Positions 1 to 9,568 of a DNA stretch of 64,000 nt are shown here, piece after piece (position 1 is the stretch's first letter; each line of letters begins with the position of its first letter). Origin of the DNA: Fragilaria radians (taxonomy: Eukaryota; Bacillariophyta; Fragilariophyceae; Fragilariales; Fragilariaceae); assembly GCA_900642245.1 (NCBI GenBank), contig CAAAJI010000013.1:447053-511052 (forward strand), in the 5' to 3' direction. The translations under genes and the position numbers were made by a program. Under the pieces are notes generated by a model that worked only from the letters and a program-made list of their open reading frames with translations, did not search any database and was not told the origin of the DNA.

Positions 1-14
1 TGGCGGGATTATGA

Positions 15-200
15 AAGTACTATTTCAATAATAGGTCATTCACCGCTGCTACCGATATTCTCATGTTTTACAGTGTATTATGCAAAGTATTTCCTAAGAA
101 ACTCTTATCTAATGTGATACCGAAACAATTGAGATTCGAAGGAGTTGATGCATATGTGACTCTCGAAGAAGCACCATTCAAAAATGTAATTTTGAGTTAG
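15..200 (+). CDS. possible C-terminal exon of a gene cut by the left edge
   Basis: A 61-codon frame with no stop runs from the TGA at 12-14 to the TAG at 198-200 and looks coding in its last 40 codons (mixed Lys, Glu, Val, Pro; ending in ...FKNVILS). A candidate splice acceptor, tttacag, ends at position 72, so the real exon may start there. It would converge on the RRM gene on the other strand and overlap its 3' end by about 23 nt. No family is recognised and the upstream part lies outside the window. It could be chance. Confidence 0.25.
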   Translation, partial: KYYFNNRSFTAATDILMFYSVLCKVFPKKLLSNVIPKQLRFEGVDAYVTLEEAPFKNVILS

Positions 201-1026
201 GCGAATACTTGCGCTCTGACAGTCCGACTAAAAACACATCACCTCGATCATCAGATCCATTTTTAGCTACTCTTACGACAGAGTAAATATGTCTACAGTC
301 CTTGCTTGAGATTTTGGCGAGGTCTGTTGATGCACGAAATTCTTCAATCGAAGTGTGCACGACGTTTAGTAACGATGGAGGAAAAACTTGCAATTGAATC
401 GACGAAGTTAATGGAGCTTGCTGTATATCCATCCAAAACTGGTTTGCAATGTCTAAAGACGTTCCTCTAACCACCTTTTTCAAAAGTGGATAGATACCAT
501 TGTAATGAAGTGCTTTGGAATTATTCAATTGTTCGACAACATCTTCATGGTCGGAAACCTTTAAAAAGACCATGGAAACAAGGTCTGACACACTCCAAAG
601 ATCCCCAGCAAAGGAAGATCCTTCCAAATGGTTGCAGCAAAAATGTCGCATAGCGTCGAGATACTTTGCCGAAACTTGAATGGCGAAGTTACTTTGGTGG
701 GCGATGGCCATGACTTTTTCCCAGCTTTCAAGTGTATGCACATGCTTTCCGACATTTAAGTTTGGTACCACAACGCTGAGTTCTATTATTAATTCTGGAT
801 GGCTGTGCTGTACCGCTGCCACCGCTGATTTCGGATCTACGAATGTCACGAACGCGATATCATCCTCCTGCAATCTTACCTCTTCAATCCTTCCATAGGC
901 ACGAAAAAGATTAACAAGATTATCGATCGTACCAAAGTTTCCTCCTACAAATATTCGATTATTGAGGGGCACGAAAGCGGATACAATTTTCAATAAAGAT
1001 ATTGCTAATGATAATATTCGCTTCAT
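178..1026 (-). CDS. RRM-domain protein with plastid-type presequence
   Basis: This 282-aa protein begins with a hydrophobic signal peptide (residues 1-17, MKRILSLAISLLKIVSA) running straight into SAFVP, which fits the diatom plastid-import motif (ASAFAP class, Phe at +1). Residues about 24-75 form one RNA-recognition motif: RNP2 is IFVGGN and RNP1 is weak (DIAFVTF). The remaining 200 residues match nothing I recognise. Inference: an RNA-binding protein imported into the plastid, perhaps acting in organellar RNA processing or stability. The start is the first ATG and gives an intact presequence. It is divergent from the DnaJ gene, with 182 bp between start codons, so the two probably share a promoter region. 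The RRM call is firm in shape but rests on one domain; the location is inferred from the presequence. Confidence 0.75.
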   Translation of the reverse strand: MKRILSLAISLLKIVSAFVPLNNRIFVGGNFGTIDNLVNLFRAYGRIEEVRLQEDDIAFVTFVDPKSAVAAVQHSHPELIIELSVVVPNLNVGKHVHTLESWEKVMAIAHQSNFAIQVSAKYLDAMRHFCCNHLEGSSFAGDLWSVSDLVSMVFLKVSDHEDVVEQLNNSKALHYNGIYPLLKKVVRGTSLDIANQFWMDIQQAPLTSSIQLQVFPPSLLNVVHTSIEEFRASTDLAKISSKDCRHIYSVVRVAKNGSDDRGDVFLVGLSERKYSPNSKLHF

Positions 1027-1208
1027 GTAATGTTTTGGAAGAAAATGTTATCGTGAGAATCATGACAATTTTGTTCTATCAATTTTAAAATTCTTCAGAC
1101 GTCAGTCATTTTGATCGTTCTTGATAATTCGTGAATCGAACTGGAATTCATGATTGGAATTTCGACTCAGAATTACAGAAGGAATTGCATGAACGAAAAG
1201 TATTCAAC

Positions 1209-1742
1209 ATGATGCGGTGTTCAGCCCGAAATCAGATTTTCAGGATCTATCGACGCAGTGACATTTGGCGATGTATGAGTGTAACTTCATTGGCATCTGC
1301 GAAGAAACTTTTGAATTTGGATCCAAGATCGATAATGACAGCAAAACTATTACGTCAAGCATATCTTCAGGCTGCCATGAAATGCCACCCCGATATTCAC
1401 AAAGACAAGGACGGAGGAGCGTTTCACGAAATAACCGAAGCTTACGAACTACTCCAATCTGGAATCAACCCTCTTGATGATCTTGAAATTAGCATTCAAG
1501 ATGATACTAATTTTCGAAACGCTTGTCAAGAGTGGCTAGGAATTCCTGCAGAAGTTGTCGAAGAGTGCAAAAAATGTCCCATGTTCCGCGAGTGGCTGAA
1601 TGGGAAAACAGATGCATCATTTCGTTGGAATCTTTTCCTTTCCCTCCATGGCGGAATCGCGCCGATGCTTAGACAAACCACGATGTTGCTTGATGAGCAA
1701 CGACACACATCTCTTGGTCCAGCTCGTCGGAAGAAAAAATAG
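1209..1742 (+). CDS. DnaJ-domain (Hsp40) protein, probably mitochondrial
   Basis: Starting at the ATG at 1209 the product is 177 aa. A J domain lies near residues 25-85: KLLNLDP at the first turn, helix II with LRQAYLQAAMKCHPD containing the invariant HPD tripeptide (it stimulates Hsp70 ATPase), then helix III FHEITEAYELLQ. The N-terminus (MMRCSARNQIFRIYRR) is basic, Arg-rich and free of acidic residues, as in a mitochondrial targeting peptide. The frame is open upstream to 1131 but has no earlier ATG. The C-terminal half (CQEWLGIPAEVVEECKKCP) is not assignable; there is no Gly/Phe region or zinc finger, so it is a type III J protein. The HPD loop makes the domain call secure; organelle and client are inferred. 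Confidence 0.8.
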   Translation: MMRCSARNQIFRIYRRSDIWRCMSVTSLASAKKLLNLDPRSIMTAKLLRQAYLQAAMKCHPDIHKDKDGGAFHEITEAYELLQSGINPLDDLEISIQDDTNFRNACQEWLGIPAEVVEECKKCPMFREWLNGKTDASFRWNLFLSLHGGIAPMLRQTTMLLDEQRHTSLGPARRKKK

Positions 1743-2394
1743 GATCCGTCATTACCATGAATCGATTCCCGATTGGAGAGCTCTATGCGCAATGAACTTG
1801 AATTTATAAAAGGGATATTTTCTATTGGAAGACATATGTAATAAAGGCGATCATGAGTGTCAGCAGAAATGGAACAAAGTGTAGGTATGAACGTATTGAT
1901 TAGGATACAAATATCTCCACTTCGTCTGTCTCGTAGTTTAATGATGGAACATCTTATCGACTAAAAGAATTGATTTAAAAATTTCACTGCTTGAAAGAAA
2001 ATCATTGCCTTTGTATGGATATAGCTATTCCATTTGACAGACCCGATTTCATTGTACCTTACAGCCGTCACTTTGAATCAAAGAGGTAAAAGCAAGCCAA
2101 AATATCAATTGCTTATCAGATTACTAAAATCTACACAAGAAAGTCCTCAGTGTAAGTGCTACTCTCATGAAACTAGAGAGCCCTATGAGAAGTTTTGTGT
2201 GTGAAAAAGCTACGATCCTCCCTTCGTTATGAAATGAATATTGACATTACGAATCGTACAGATACCAGGGAAGAATGTCTCATCAATTTTTTTCGCGCAC
2301 TCATAGCGAGCCACCATATTCAGTGCTTCATACAAAAGATAGCTGCAGACTGAGCTTCCACACTTTTGTTGCACCTTACCACATTGGAATTCTC

Positions 2395-2676
2395 TCTAGA
2401 AGAGTGCTTCAATAGGATAAAAATTGCCTTTGTTAATAAACATCATACTCATCTCATCCACTATCATTATTCATTCTATTTTCCATAGTTCTTTTGTTTA
2501 TTTATAGCATGAAGGTGGCACCAATGTGAAAGGGTCTAGAAGAATGCTTCAATAGGATTAAAAGTTGACTCGTTAAGAAATATGATACTCATCTCATCCA
2601 CTATCGTTGTATGATTTACTTTGTAATGGGATACATAGTTTTTGCTTACCTATAGCATTAAAGTAGCACCAGTATC
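2395..2676. repeat. two-copy tandem duplication, unit about 140 bp
   Basis: Copy 1 (2395-2534) and copy 2 (2535-2676) both begin tctagaagaRtgcttcaata and share a downstream core, atactcatctcatccacta, at matching offsets. They end at similar 'tatagcat.aa.gt.gcacca' segments. Divergence is about 15-20% with small indels, so it is not a recent event. No coding content was seen. Confidence 0.8.
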
Positions 2677-3363
2677 AAGTACTATCATGCGGAAAGTGCA
2701 CGTAACATCGAGTTCAGTCGTATTGCCAAGCCTATTGTGCACGCATTGTCCTACTTTTGCTTAAATTTCTATTCTTTGTAAAGTTGTTATGATATGATGA
2801 CCAGTCCAAATTAGACTATTAAAAGCAATATTTCTACGTTTTTACAGCTCATTCTTTATATTATATTTCTTAACTAAATTTCTTCTATGAGCTTGAGTTC
2901 CCTTAGCATGCAACGCTAGAGGGAGAGGGCACTAACAAACCAGCAATCTAGGAATAAATTGTGCTTAATACATGTAAACATACATTATTTCACACGGGAT
3001 TCATACGCTAATTGAAAAATGTATATATCACTTGAACAACTTAGCAAAGCGTAATCCTAAATCCCTTATAAGAGCTCAAGCCTGAGGGCCGGTGAGCTGC
3101 TAATGGATAAATGATTGATTGCAATGGATCCTGGGACAAATCTTTCTTTCGTCATATACTTCCTTGAATAATTTCAGCACAAATTAGGCATTCTACGCTC
3201 AGTGGTGAGCAACTGGGATACTTTCTAGCTCAAGCTATTGAAGCCAGACTTTTGTGGGTTAGCAGCTATCGGTACCGTAGGAGCCTCCAAGCAGGGGGAG
3301 AACTTGATTTCACTCTGCCTACCTCATTTTTCTAGAAGTTTTTGTTGCATATAGTTCTGCTGT

Positions 3364-3530
3364 TGCTGTAGTATTGGTGGTGGTGGTGAAAGCATTGTTG
3401 TTGTTGCTGTTATATATGTTAGCTCTAGCTGTAATGTGTAGTGTTGTCATTGCAATTGATATTATTTATTTTTACTGCTATGGTTTTTTGTTATTGTTAT
3501 TGTTATTGTTATTGTTAGCCTCATTTTGTT
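3364..3530. repeat. TTG/TTA-rich microsatellite tract
   Basis: The tract contains runs of ttg, gtggtggtg and a near-perfect six-base array of ttattg at about 3489-3516. It lies 5' of the dehydrogenase gene and has no other signal. Confidence 0.75.
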
Positions 3531-3762
3531 GTCGCTATTTTTCAATTATAATTTATATCATTTGAAAGCCACATTATCTTTTCTCATTTGCAAGTATTCT
3601 TATGGTACTCTCACATCATCACCACAGTAAAATGCTGTGTTTGTGTAAATTTCACAAGTGCAAGTAAAAACTTGTACACACAGTAAAAATAGGCTAGATT
3701 CTTTCTGAAGCATTGTTTTATATCATTGTTTCATTTCGCCCGTGAAAATTTTCAAATAAACC

Positions 3763-4737
3763 ATGTCGATTCTCGATGCAATACAGGGTTCATTAAACTC
3801 ATTTTGGCTCACAGTGTTCTTGGCGACTTTAGCTGCGCCAACAGTTATTTGGTTACTGTTGTACACCATTCCACAGGTTGTCATGTGTCTACGTCCAGTT
3901 CCAAACCTCAAGAAACGTTACGACGCAGAGTGGGCGCTCGTCACTGGTGCAGGTTCAGGAATCGGGAAGTCGCTTGCATTTAAACTTGCAAGTCAAGGGC
4001 TGAATGTCGTCCTCGTCTCCTTAGATGATGATGTTTTCAAGGTGACTCTCAAGGAACTAAAGGCATGTTATCCAAACTTACAATTCCGTGCGGTACCCAC
4101 CTCTTTTACTCCAGGGGTGGATTATATGACGAAGATAAAGGTAGAAACCAAGGACATTCACATTCCCATTGTTTTCAACAATGCGGGGTTCATCGTTACT
4201 GGATTCTTAGACCAATCACCAATCGGCAAGATACTCTCCAATATCGAATGCAATGCTACTGCCTGTGTGAACATATCACACCATTTTCTTCAAAAGCTTG
4301 TTTCGCAAAAAAGAAAAGGTTGTATTGTGTTTACTTCGAGTGTAGCCGGCTTTATACCTACCCCATTCGCTGCCATGTATGCTTCTACGAAGGCCTTTGT
4401 CTCACAGCTTGCTGCTTGCCTGCATATTGAGGTGCAAAACCTTGGCATCGACGTATGTGCGGTACATCCGAGTCCAGTTGCTAGCAACTTTTACGATAAG
4501 GTTGATCATAAGATTGAGCTTATGGAGGCAGCCCAGAAGACTGCTGTTCCGCCGGATGCTTTACCTAATGATATCTTTCGAAGTATTGGGTATTGTGCCC
4601 TGCGTGACTTAGGTGGAATGGCTGTTGGGACACGGATGGGAACTTTTTTTCTTCCTTACAATATTTTTACAGAATTTTTTGCCATCGCTGCTCCTTTTTT
4701 GCCCGATTACAAAAAGTATGACGCAAAGAGAGAATAG
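3763..4737 (+). CDS. membrane-anchored short-chain dehydrogenase/reductase (HSD17B12/KCR-like)
   Basis: The 324-aa protein has an N-terminal hydrophobic segment (about residues 14-42) and then a Rossmann fold. The cofactor loop TGAGSGIG is at about residues 62-69, NNAG near residue 139, a catalytic Ser in FTSSVAG, and the YASTK (YxxxK) pair near residues 206-210. This layout (membrane anchor, NADPH loop, YxxxK) is that of the 17-beta-hydroxysteroid dehydrogenase type 12 / very-long-chain 3-oxoacyl-CoA reductase group. Members reduce 3-ketoacyl-CoA in fatty-acid elongation, or steroid ketones, at the ER membrane. The C-terminus is basic (KKYDAKRE). The gene is intronless and its start is the first ATG. 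Enzyme class is clear; the substrate is not determined by the sequence. Confidence 0.85.
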   Translation: MSILDAIQGSLNSFWLTVFLATLAAPTVIWLLLYTIPQVVMCLRPVPNLKKRYDAEWALVTGAGSGIGKSLAFKLASQGLNVVLVSLDDDVFKVTLKELKACYPNLQFRAVPTSFTPGVDYMTKIKVETKDIHIPIVFNNAGFIVTGFLDQSPIGKILSNIECNATACVNISHHFLQKLVSQKRKGCIVFTSSVAGFIPTPFAAMYASTKAFVSQLAACLHIEVQNLGIDVCAVHPSPVASNFYDKVDHKIELMEAAQKTAVPPDALPNDIFRSIGYCALRDLGGMAVGTRMGTFFLPYNIFTEFFAIAAPFLPDYKKYDAKRE

Positions 4738-5529
4738 AATATTCCAAAGGTTAACGGATAACTTCGTAGATTTCACTTATGAAATCTGAATCGTCAACTT
4801 CTAGGAAATGTGATTGTAGGCATCGCATAAAACCAAGATAGTTTATTTATTCAGTTAACCTGTTTTCGTGACTAAATTGGTTTTGCCGCATGTAATCATA
4901 AAATTCCTCATGGGCAATACGAAATTGCAACTAGCGACATGGCTATCAACGTTATTGTTTAGTCAGAACCTCTGATTCTATACCACATAGCGCTAGACCT
5001 CTGAATCGGTATGTTTAGGCAATATGCATGCTTGTTTATTATCTCTTCTTTAAGAACTTATGATATTAAAGATTATGATTAAAGCTCTTCATCATTTCCT
5101 GACTTTTAGATTTGAACATTGACTTTTACAAAACTATCACCATGAGGGCTGGATTCATTGGAAACTGGTTTCACTTAAGACTATACTTCGCGAGTCTCTT
5201 CGGGATAAGACACTAATGTGCTTTCTAGAGAATTGTCTCCTTCGTTCAATACTTCAAACGCAAGGCATTTCCGGAAATCCAATACTTGAGTAACCTATCC
5301 TAATCAATGTTGCAACTCATGTGTGCACTTAATGTGAGGCACACTTTTCCCCTCGCATCTTCTTTGAGCTTGGCAAGCCTTGGTGATTTCTTTGGTCAGC
5401 ATTTCTTTAATTGAGTATACAAAACGGGTCAGACAGAACATCGTTAATTCATGTAAGGACTTAAAACAGGAGGAACCACATCAATCACTGCACTAACTCC
5501 AAAAATATAGCACTATGAGATTCAGCATG

Positions 5530-5740
5530 GGATACCGATGCTCCATAGCTATGTGATAATGTTTTCCCATTAGGAAAGTACAAGTGCAAGCACTTCCAGA
5601 TGAGAATCTACAATGCTCCTGATGTTTTCAAAATATCATGTTTGATCTTGTCCAAGATATAGATAGTGTAAAGGTACACATCCATGATATGTTCATACTA
5701 GTCAGCAAACTGAATGATTGTATTGTCATGAATTGAGTTC
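5530..5740 (+). mobile_element. degenerate Ty3/gypsy reverse-transcriptase fragment
   Basis: Conceptual translation gives LGKYKCKHFQMRIYNAPDVF, the decayed counterpart of the gypsy RT stretch 'GKYxYxxLPMGLxxAPDxFQ'. After a +/-1 shift comes MFDLVQDIDSVKVHIHDMFI, aligning with 'MxxLFxxLEFVxxYIDDLLI'; the catalytic YIDD has become HIHD. In-frame stops and the shift show it is dead. The ends are uncertain. Confidence 0.6.
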
Positions 5741-6124
5741 AAACAAGTAAGTGATAGTCATGGTATCAAAGTTAAGTCAAAGTTAATTCAAAATGAATCA
5801 TATCCCGCAAACAAAAGCAACCATTTAGCAGATTAACATGCTTGGAACTGATAGGCATGGACTGTCTGACTTAGAATGCTACAATCTACATTGGGTAGTG
5901 CCATATGAATATCTTTTCAATCTATCTCATCAGTTAAAGACACATGTAATCACACCACACTTCAGGCAAAGTCCTGTCGGCTAATGATTGGCAGAGATTT
6001 GCTTCGAAATATCCCTTTTTCTGACAACTATAATCTAGTATAGAAGACTGCACCAGAACACAGAGAAGCCGTGCACTTTTTTTAATTCAAACAACATCAA
6101 AATGGCTTAAGCGGGGAGCCGTGC

Positions 6125-6145
6125 GTAACATAATTATTATGTTAC
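6125..6145. repeat. perfect inverted repeat, 10-bp arms
   Basis: gtaacataat - t - attatgttac forms a perfect hairpin. The flanks (gagc... / ...gctc) extend it imperfectly to about 6116-6152. It lies about 170 bp beyond the stop of the minus-strand SR-protein gene, so it could be a 3'-UTR stem-loop of that transcript or the footprint of a small transposon. Confidence 0.7.
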
Positions 6146-6315
6146 AGTGCTCACTATTTTCAACTTTTTGCTCCTCACTAAGTAAAAAGATGTGATTTCA
6201 AGGTCATCAAAGATTGATTGTATTATCATATTTATGAAAGGTAAACCCCTAACCCTAAGCAATAAGTTGGAGTTCAATGGGCCTTCATGTAGTCTTCGGC
6301 TATGCGATCAAAGCA

Positions 6316-7233
6316 TTATCGAGACCGGGAATGAGATCTCGATCTTGACCTCGATCTTGACCTCGACCTCGATCTTGATCTTGACCCTGATCGGAATCGT
6401 CGACGTTTTCTGTCGTCATGACTCCGGCGGCGTCGAGAATCATCTATGTCACTATACCGTGGAGAGTATCTTCTGGGGTAAGATCGCTTATCGTCACTGT
6501 AATGACGGCGATAGGCTTCGTCTGGATTTCCTGATCGATGACGTTCGCGCAACTGACCATGAGAATATCGTTCGGAACGGCTCAACCCTTCCCCATAGCG
6601 GCAGACATCCCGACCCCTTTCTTCTTGGAACCTAGAATCACTATTAAAAACTCTACCGAATTCGTCTACATCAGATGGTTGGGAAGGCCCAGGCAAATGT
6701 CGATAATGATCTGACCCTTGATTGTTCTTTCTTGTCTCATTCATGTTTCTCTTATTTTGGGTTTGTCGCGAAGGTTCATTAAGAGGCTTACAAGGTCCTG
6801 ATTGCGGATCTTTTTGATTATGCTTATCTTCCATCCTTTTTGACTTCATGATTTCTTCTCTTTTCTCTTCGAGTATTATTGATGGTATTCCAGAGGATTG
6901 GCTTTGCGCATCAAGTAGAAGTGACCATAATGCTTCAGCAAATTGAGCAGATTTTTCATCTCCTAGGAATCCAGTAAGGTTTAGCTGTGCTTGACGTGGA
7001 TCAACTTCATTTTGAGGTTCAAGGAAAAGGTTAATTGCCATTGATGACACGATTTCGTCGTCAAATCCAAGCATCTCTGAAATTTTTCTCTCGATCCACA
7101 TTGATATCACGGGAACGTTTACTCTTCCAATCTCAACTTTCTTGGAAAATATCTTTGGAAACTTAGTTTGCTTCATCTGCTTCGCCATGGCATGATTATC
7201 GCAGACACTGGCCGTTCCTTTAATCGTGGGCAT
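6316..7233 (-). CDS. PWI-domain SR-rich splicing factor, SRRM1 (SRm160)-like
   Basis: The 305-aa product has a PWI domain at about residues 15-115. The sequence KVEIGRVNVPVISMWIERKI supplies a PVISMWI version of the PWI signature and is followed by LGFDDEIV and INLFLEP..., then LNLTGFLGDEKSAQFAEALW and GIPS, all matching SRm160 order. The middle is charged and low in complexity. The C-terminus is an RS domain ending in a run of Ser-Arg dipeptides just before TAA. SRm160-type proteins bind RNA through PWI and act as co-activators in exon-enhancer splicing and mRNP assembly. The start is the first ATG (7233). A pyrimidine-rich acceptor-like ctttgcag lies 15 nt upstream, so a 5'-UTR intron is possible. 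It is much shorter than metazoan SRRM1. Confidence 0.85.
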   Translation of the reverse strand: MPTIKGTASVCDNHAMAKQMKQTKFPKIFSKKVEIGRVNVPVISMWIERKISEMLGFDDEIVSSMAINLFLEPQNEVDPRQAQLNLTGFLGDEKSAQFAEALWSLLLDAQSQSSGIPSIILEEKREEIMKSKRMEDKHNQKDPQSGPCKPLNEPSRQTQNKRNMNETRKNNQGSDHYRHLPGPSQPSDVDEFGRVFNSDSRFQEERGRDVCRYGEGLSRSERYSHGQLRERHRSGNPDEAYRRHYSDDKRSYPRRYSPRYSDIDDSRRRRSHDDRKRRRFRSGSRSRSRSRSRSRSRSRSHSRSR

Positions 7234-7296
7234 TGTCGTTTTTGAGGCTGCAAAGCACAATGTAATATTTCCAGTATTTTTTGTCCCGTCGAAAAT

Positions 7297-7365
7297 GTAA
7301 ATCCAAAATAATTGTTAAGTAAAGTCCAAAATTATGGTTGCGTAAGTCCAAAATTATTGTTAAAC
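7297..7365. repeat. three tandem copies of a 21-24-bp minisatellite
   Basis: Three successive variants of 'gtaaRtccaaaattattgtta' lie in the 5' flank of the SR-protein gene. Copies differ by a few substitutions and small indels. It may serve as promoter-region spacing or have no function. Confidence 0.7.
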
Positions 7366-9568
7366 TTAAATCAGCAGTGAAAGTAAATTCTGGCTATTAA
7401 TGTCAGGCCTTTGAATTATGAATCATGCAATCGAGCAATACGCAAGGAAAACGAGGAAAGAGAAATCTGCTTTTGCAATTCACTTTTGCGTACTATACAA
7501 TGAGCACAAAAGACCTTAAAAGTGTTACTAATGATTACAACATTTTGCCTCTACCTTCCTTTTCGTACTAATCCAAATTTGAATAGGAATGAAAACACAA
7601 TTTCCTCCAGAATACGCTTACATCTATGACCAAATGCACTATCAAGATTGGGTGTCTTCAAACCGCTACAAATCTACACCACATTGGCAATTCAGCAAAG
7701 CATAAACTGGTAAATTCTAAAATAGCATAAATTCATTTATTTAAGCAATATTTAAATTTGCACGGACGATTGTAGCTGCAAGATGTCAGATAATCCTTCT
7801 AAATCTCTAGCCAACCATAGAGAGCTTTTATTTTCCCCTATATAACACTTGGTTTTCAACCTATCAAAGCATTGAAATCTAACCAACAAATGGGAAGAGG
7901 CAGCTTGTGATGCCTCAAGCACAGTTGCATGTTAAGTGTGATTCAACTTATTGTATACGCGTTGAAATTCAGAGTGGGTAGAGTGAAGTTCACCTCGTAT
8001 ACCTATCCTAAAAAACAGAGATCCTAATGCCAGCTACTTTAGGGAGCTTATCGGCTCACCTAAAGTGCGTAGTTTGTCCAACTTACCGCTTTATTCGCTC
8101 AAGCTATAACGCTAGCTGCCCTTTGCGCCGTATCCATTGTTTTAATTGCCGGTTTTGTGCTCAAACTGTTGAAGTGGAAAATCCAAGAATAGACAATTCC
8201 TCTGGTGTGTCATTTCAAATTTGCAGGGCTTCCGAAAACTAATGCATGAGCTACTAACCAGGCCATTGATAATAATGCTTACCATTAAGATTTATACTGT
8301 TCCTTCTGCTTGTCAGGGAAATTTTCAAGGAGGATTATTCAATCAACGAGGGTTGATGTCAATACAGACTGGTGTGATTCACATTTAGGTATTCCCATAT
8401 TGCTATAATTATAGTCTTATGTTGTTTGAATCCTGTACAGAACTGTCCTGTCTTATGGGTTTTAGCGGGATTACTCATACGGAAGACAAGTCTGTGAATC
8501 GTCAGTTGCAGGAAGATCCTTAAAGCAATCTAAGGTTAGGATTTGCCTTCAATGCAGATTGATAAATAGGTGAGTCAAATCTTTGAGCAACCAAGAATAA
8601 AAGGTTTATCTTATATTTGACAATTGAAGGCAATACTATCAAGCAACAGCAAAGGATAACTTCAAGTTCACTACGTCACGTTTTTGGCTCAGGTTTGGGC
8701 GCAAGTAAAGTACTGAGATGAATTGAAAGAGGATAGTTGAAAAATAAATAATCTTCTTGGACCAATAACTGTCTCCCCCACATTGCTGGTCAGCTAATGT
8801 CTTATACACGAAAATTCATCATCACTTTGATTCCAGTTTGGGATTTTTCCTGTCAGCTCTTTGTTAAAGAATGTCCTATCATAGCCATAATTTCCTTCAT
8901 GGAACAAGAAGACCACAAATCTGGTGTTGACAAAAAGTGAAAGCAACTATGTGCTGTTTCCTTCTTTATTAATGCTTTCACTTTAGTTGCTTCACAGAAA
9001 CAATTCTTTCTGTTTCTACCTGTTGCAAATGTGATGACATCCTTCTGCAACTAATTGTCTGATATGCTGAAAGGCTGTAGTGAAACCACAGTCCTCAATG
9101 TTGCTTATCAGTTGAATGCTTCTTGATTGATTGGATTTGGTTGCTTCTTTGTTTAGGATTTCTTAAGGGAAAAGTAAATCCCTTATATTTTCTTTTGTTG
9201 GTTGAAGAGCTCTCATTGTATTTTTGTAGAATGTCAGCATGAAAGCCTATCCAGATGCCATTGAGCCATCATACTTTGTCTTCAGTTGGCATATCGTACA
9301 ATAGACACCAATGGCATCAGATGATCTCCACTTGTTCTTAGTACACCTAGCAGGTGTAATGTATTTTAGACATTGCCAGTATTCCGGATTTTGAATCCCT
9401 GAAGCTTCATATTGAGATCTCCTTCCTGATGGTCTAGTTTTCTGTCATCTACCGTTGATTGTTAGTGACGGTCGACAGACGGTCCGGTACGAAGTGGTAA
9501 GTTGTCACTACTGGTTTCTGTTATGGGTAATGATTTTATCGGTCGTATGGATTAGCCGAAACGTCGTC
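7366..9568. other. intergenic, 2.2 kb, no supported gene
   Basis: Only short frames are present. On the minus strand around 9240-9340 a stretch with four Cys in zinc-finger-like spacing, followed by a basic region, may be debris of a transposase, but it is broken by stops and cannot be assigned. Confidence 0.5.

Larger units (their letters stand above)
1743..3762. other. intergenic, 2.0 kb
   Basis: No gene is supported here. The stretch holds a 140-bp tandem duplication (2395-2676) and a TTG/TTA-rich low-complexity tract (3360-3530), listed separately. Short open frames in the low-complexity tract encode only poly-Leu/Val and are artefacts of composition. Confidence 0.6.
4738..6315. other. 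intergenic, 1.6 kb
   Basis: No intact gene. It holds a decayed Ty3/gypsy reverse-transcriptase fragment (about 5530-5740) and a perfect inverted repeat (6125-6145), listed separately. Two other words recur: 'agccgtgc' at about 6067 and 6118, and a short telomere-like run (cccctaaccctaa) at 6245-6257. Confidence 0.6.

Noticed and set aside
3374..3565. ORF rich in Leu/Val with membrane-protein look
   Set aside because: It is a translation of the TTG/TTA microsatellite tract.
6245..6257. Telomere-like ccctaa repeats
   Set aside because: Only about two units; too short for an interstitial telomere.
9240..9340. Cys-pair pattern on the minus strand resembling a transposase zinc finger (piggyBac type)
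   Set aside because: Spacing does not fit the piggyBac C-terminal finger well, stops interrupt it and no catalytic domain is found nearby.
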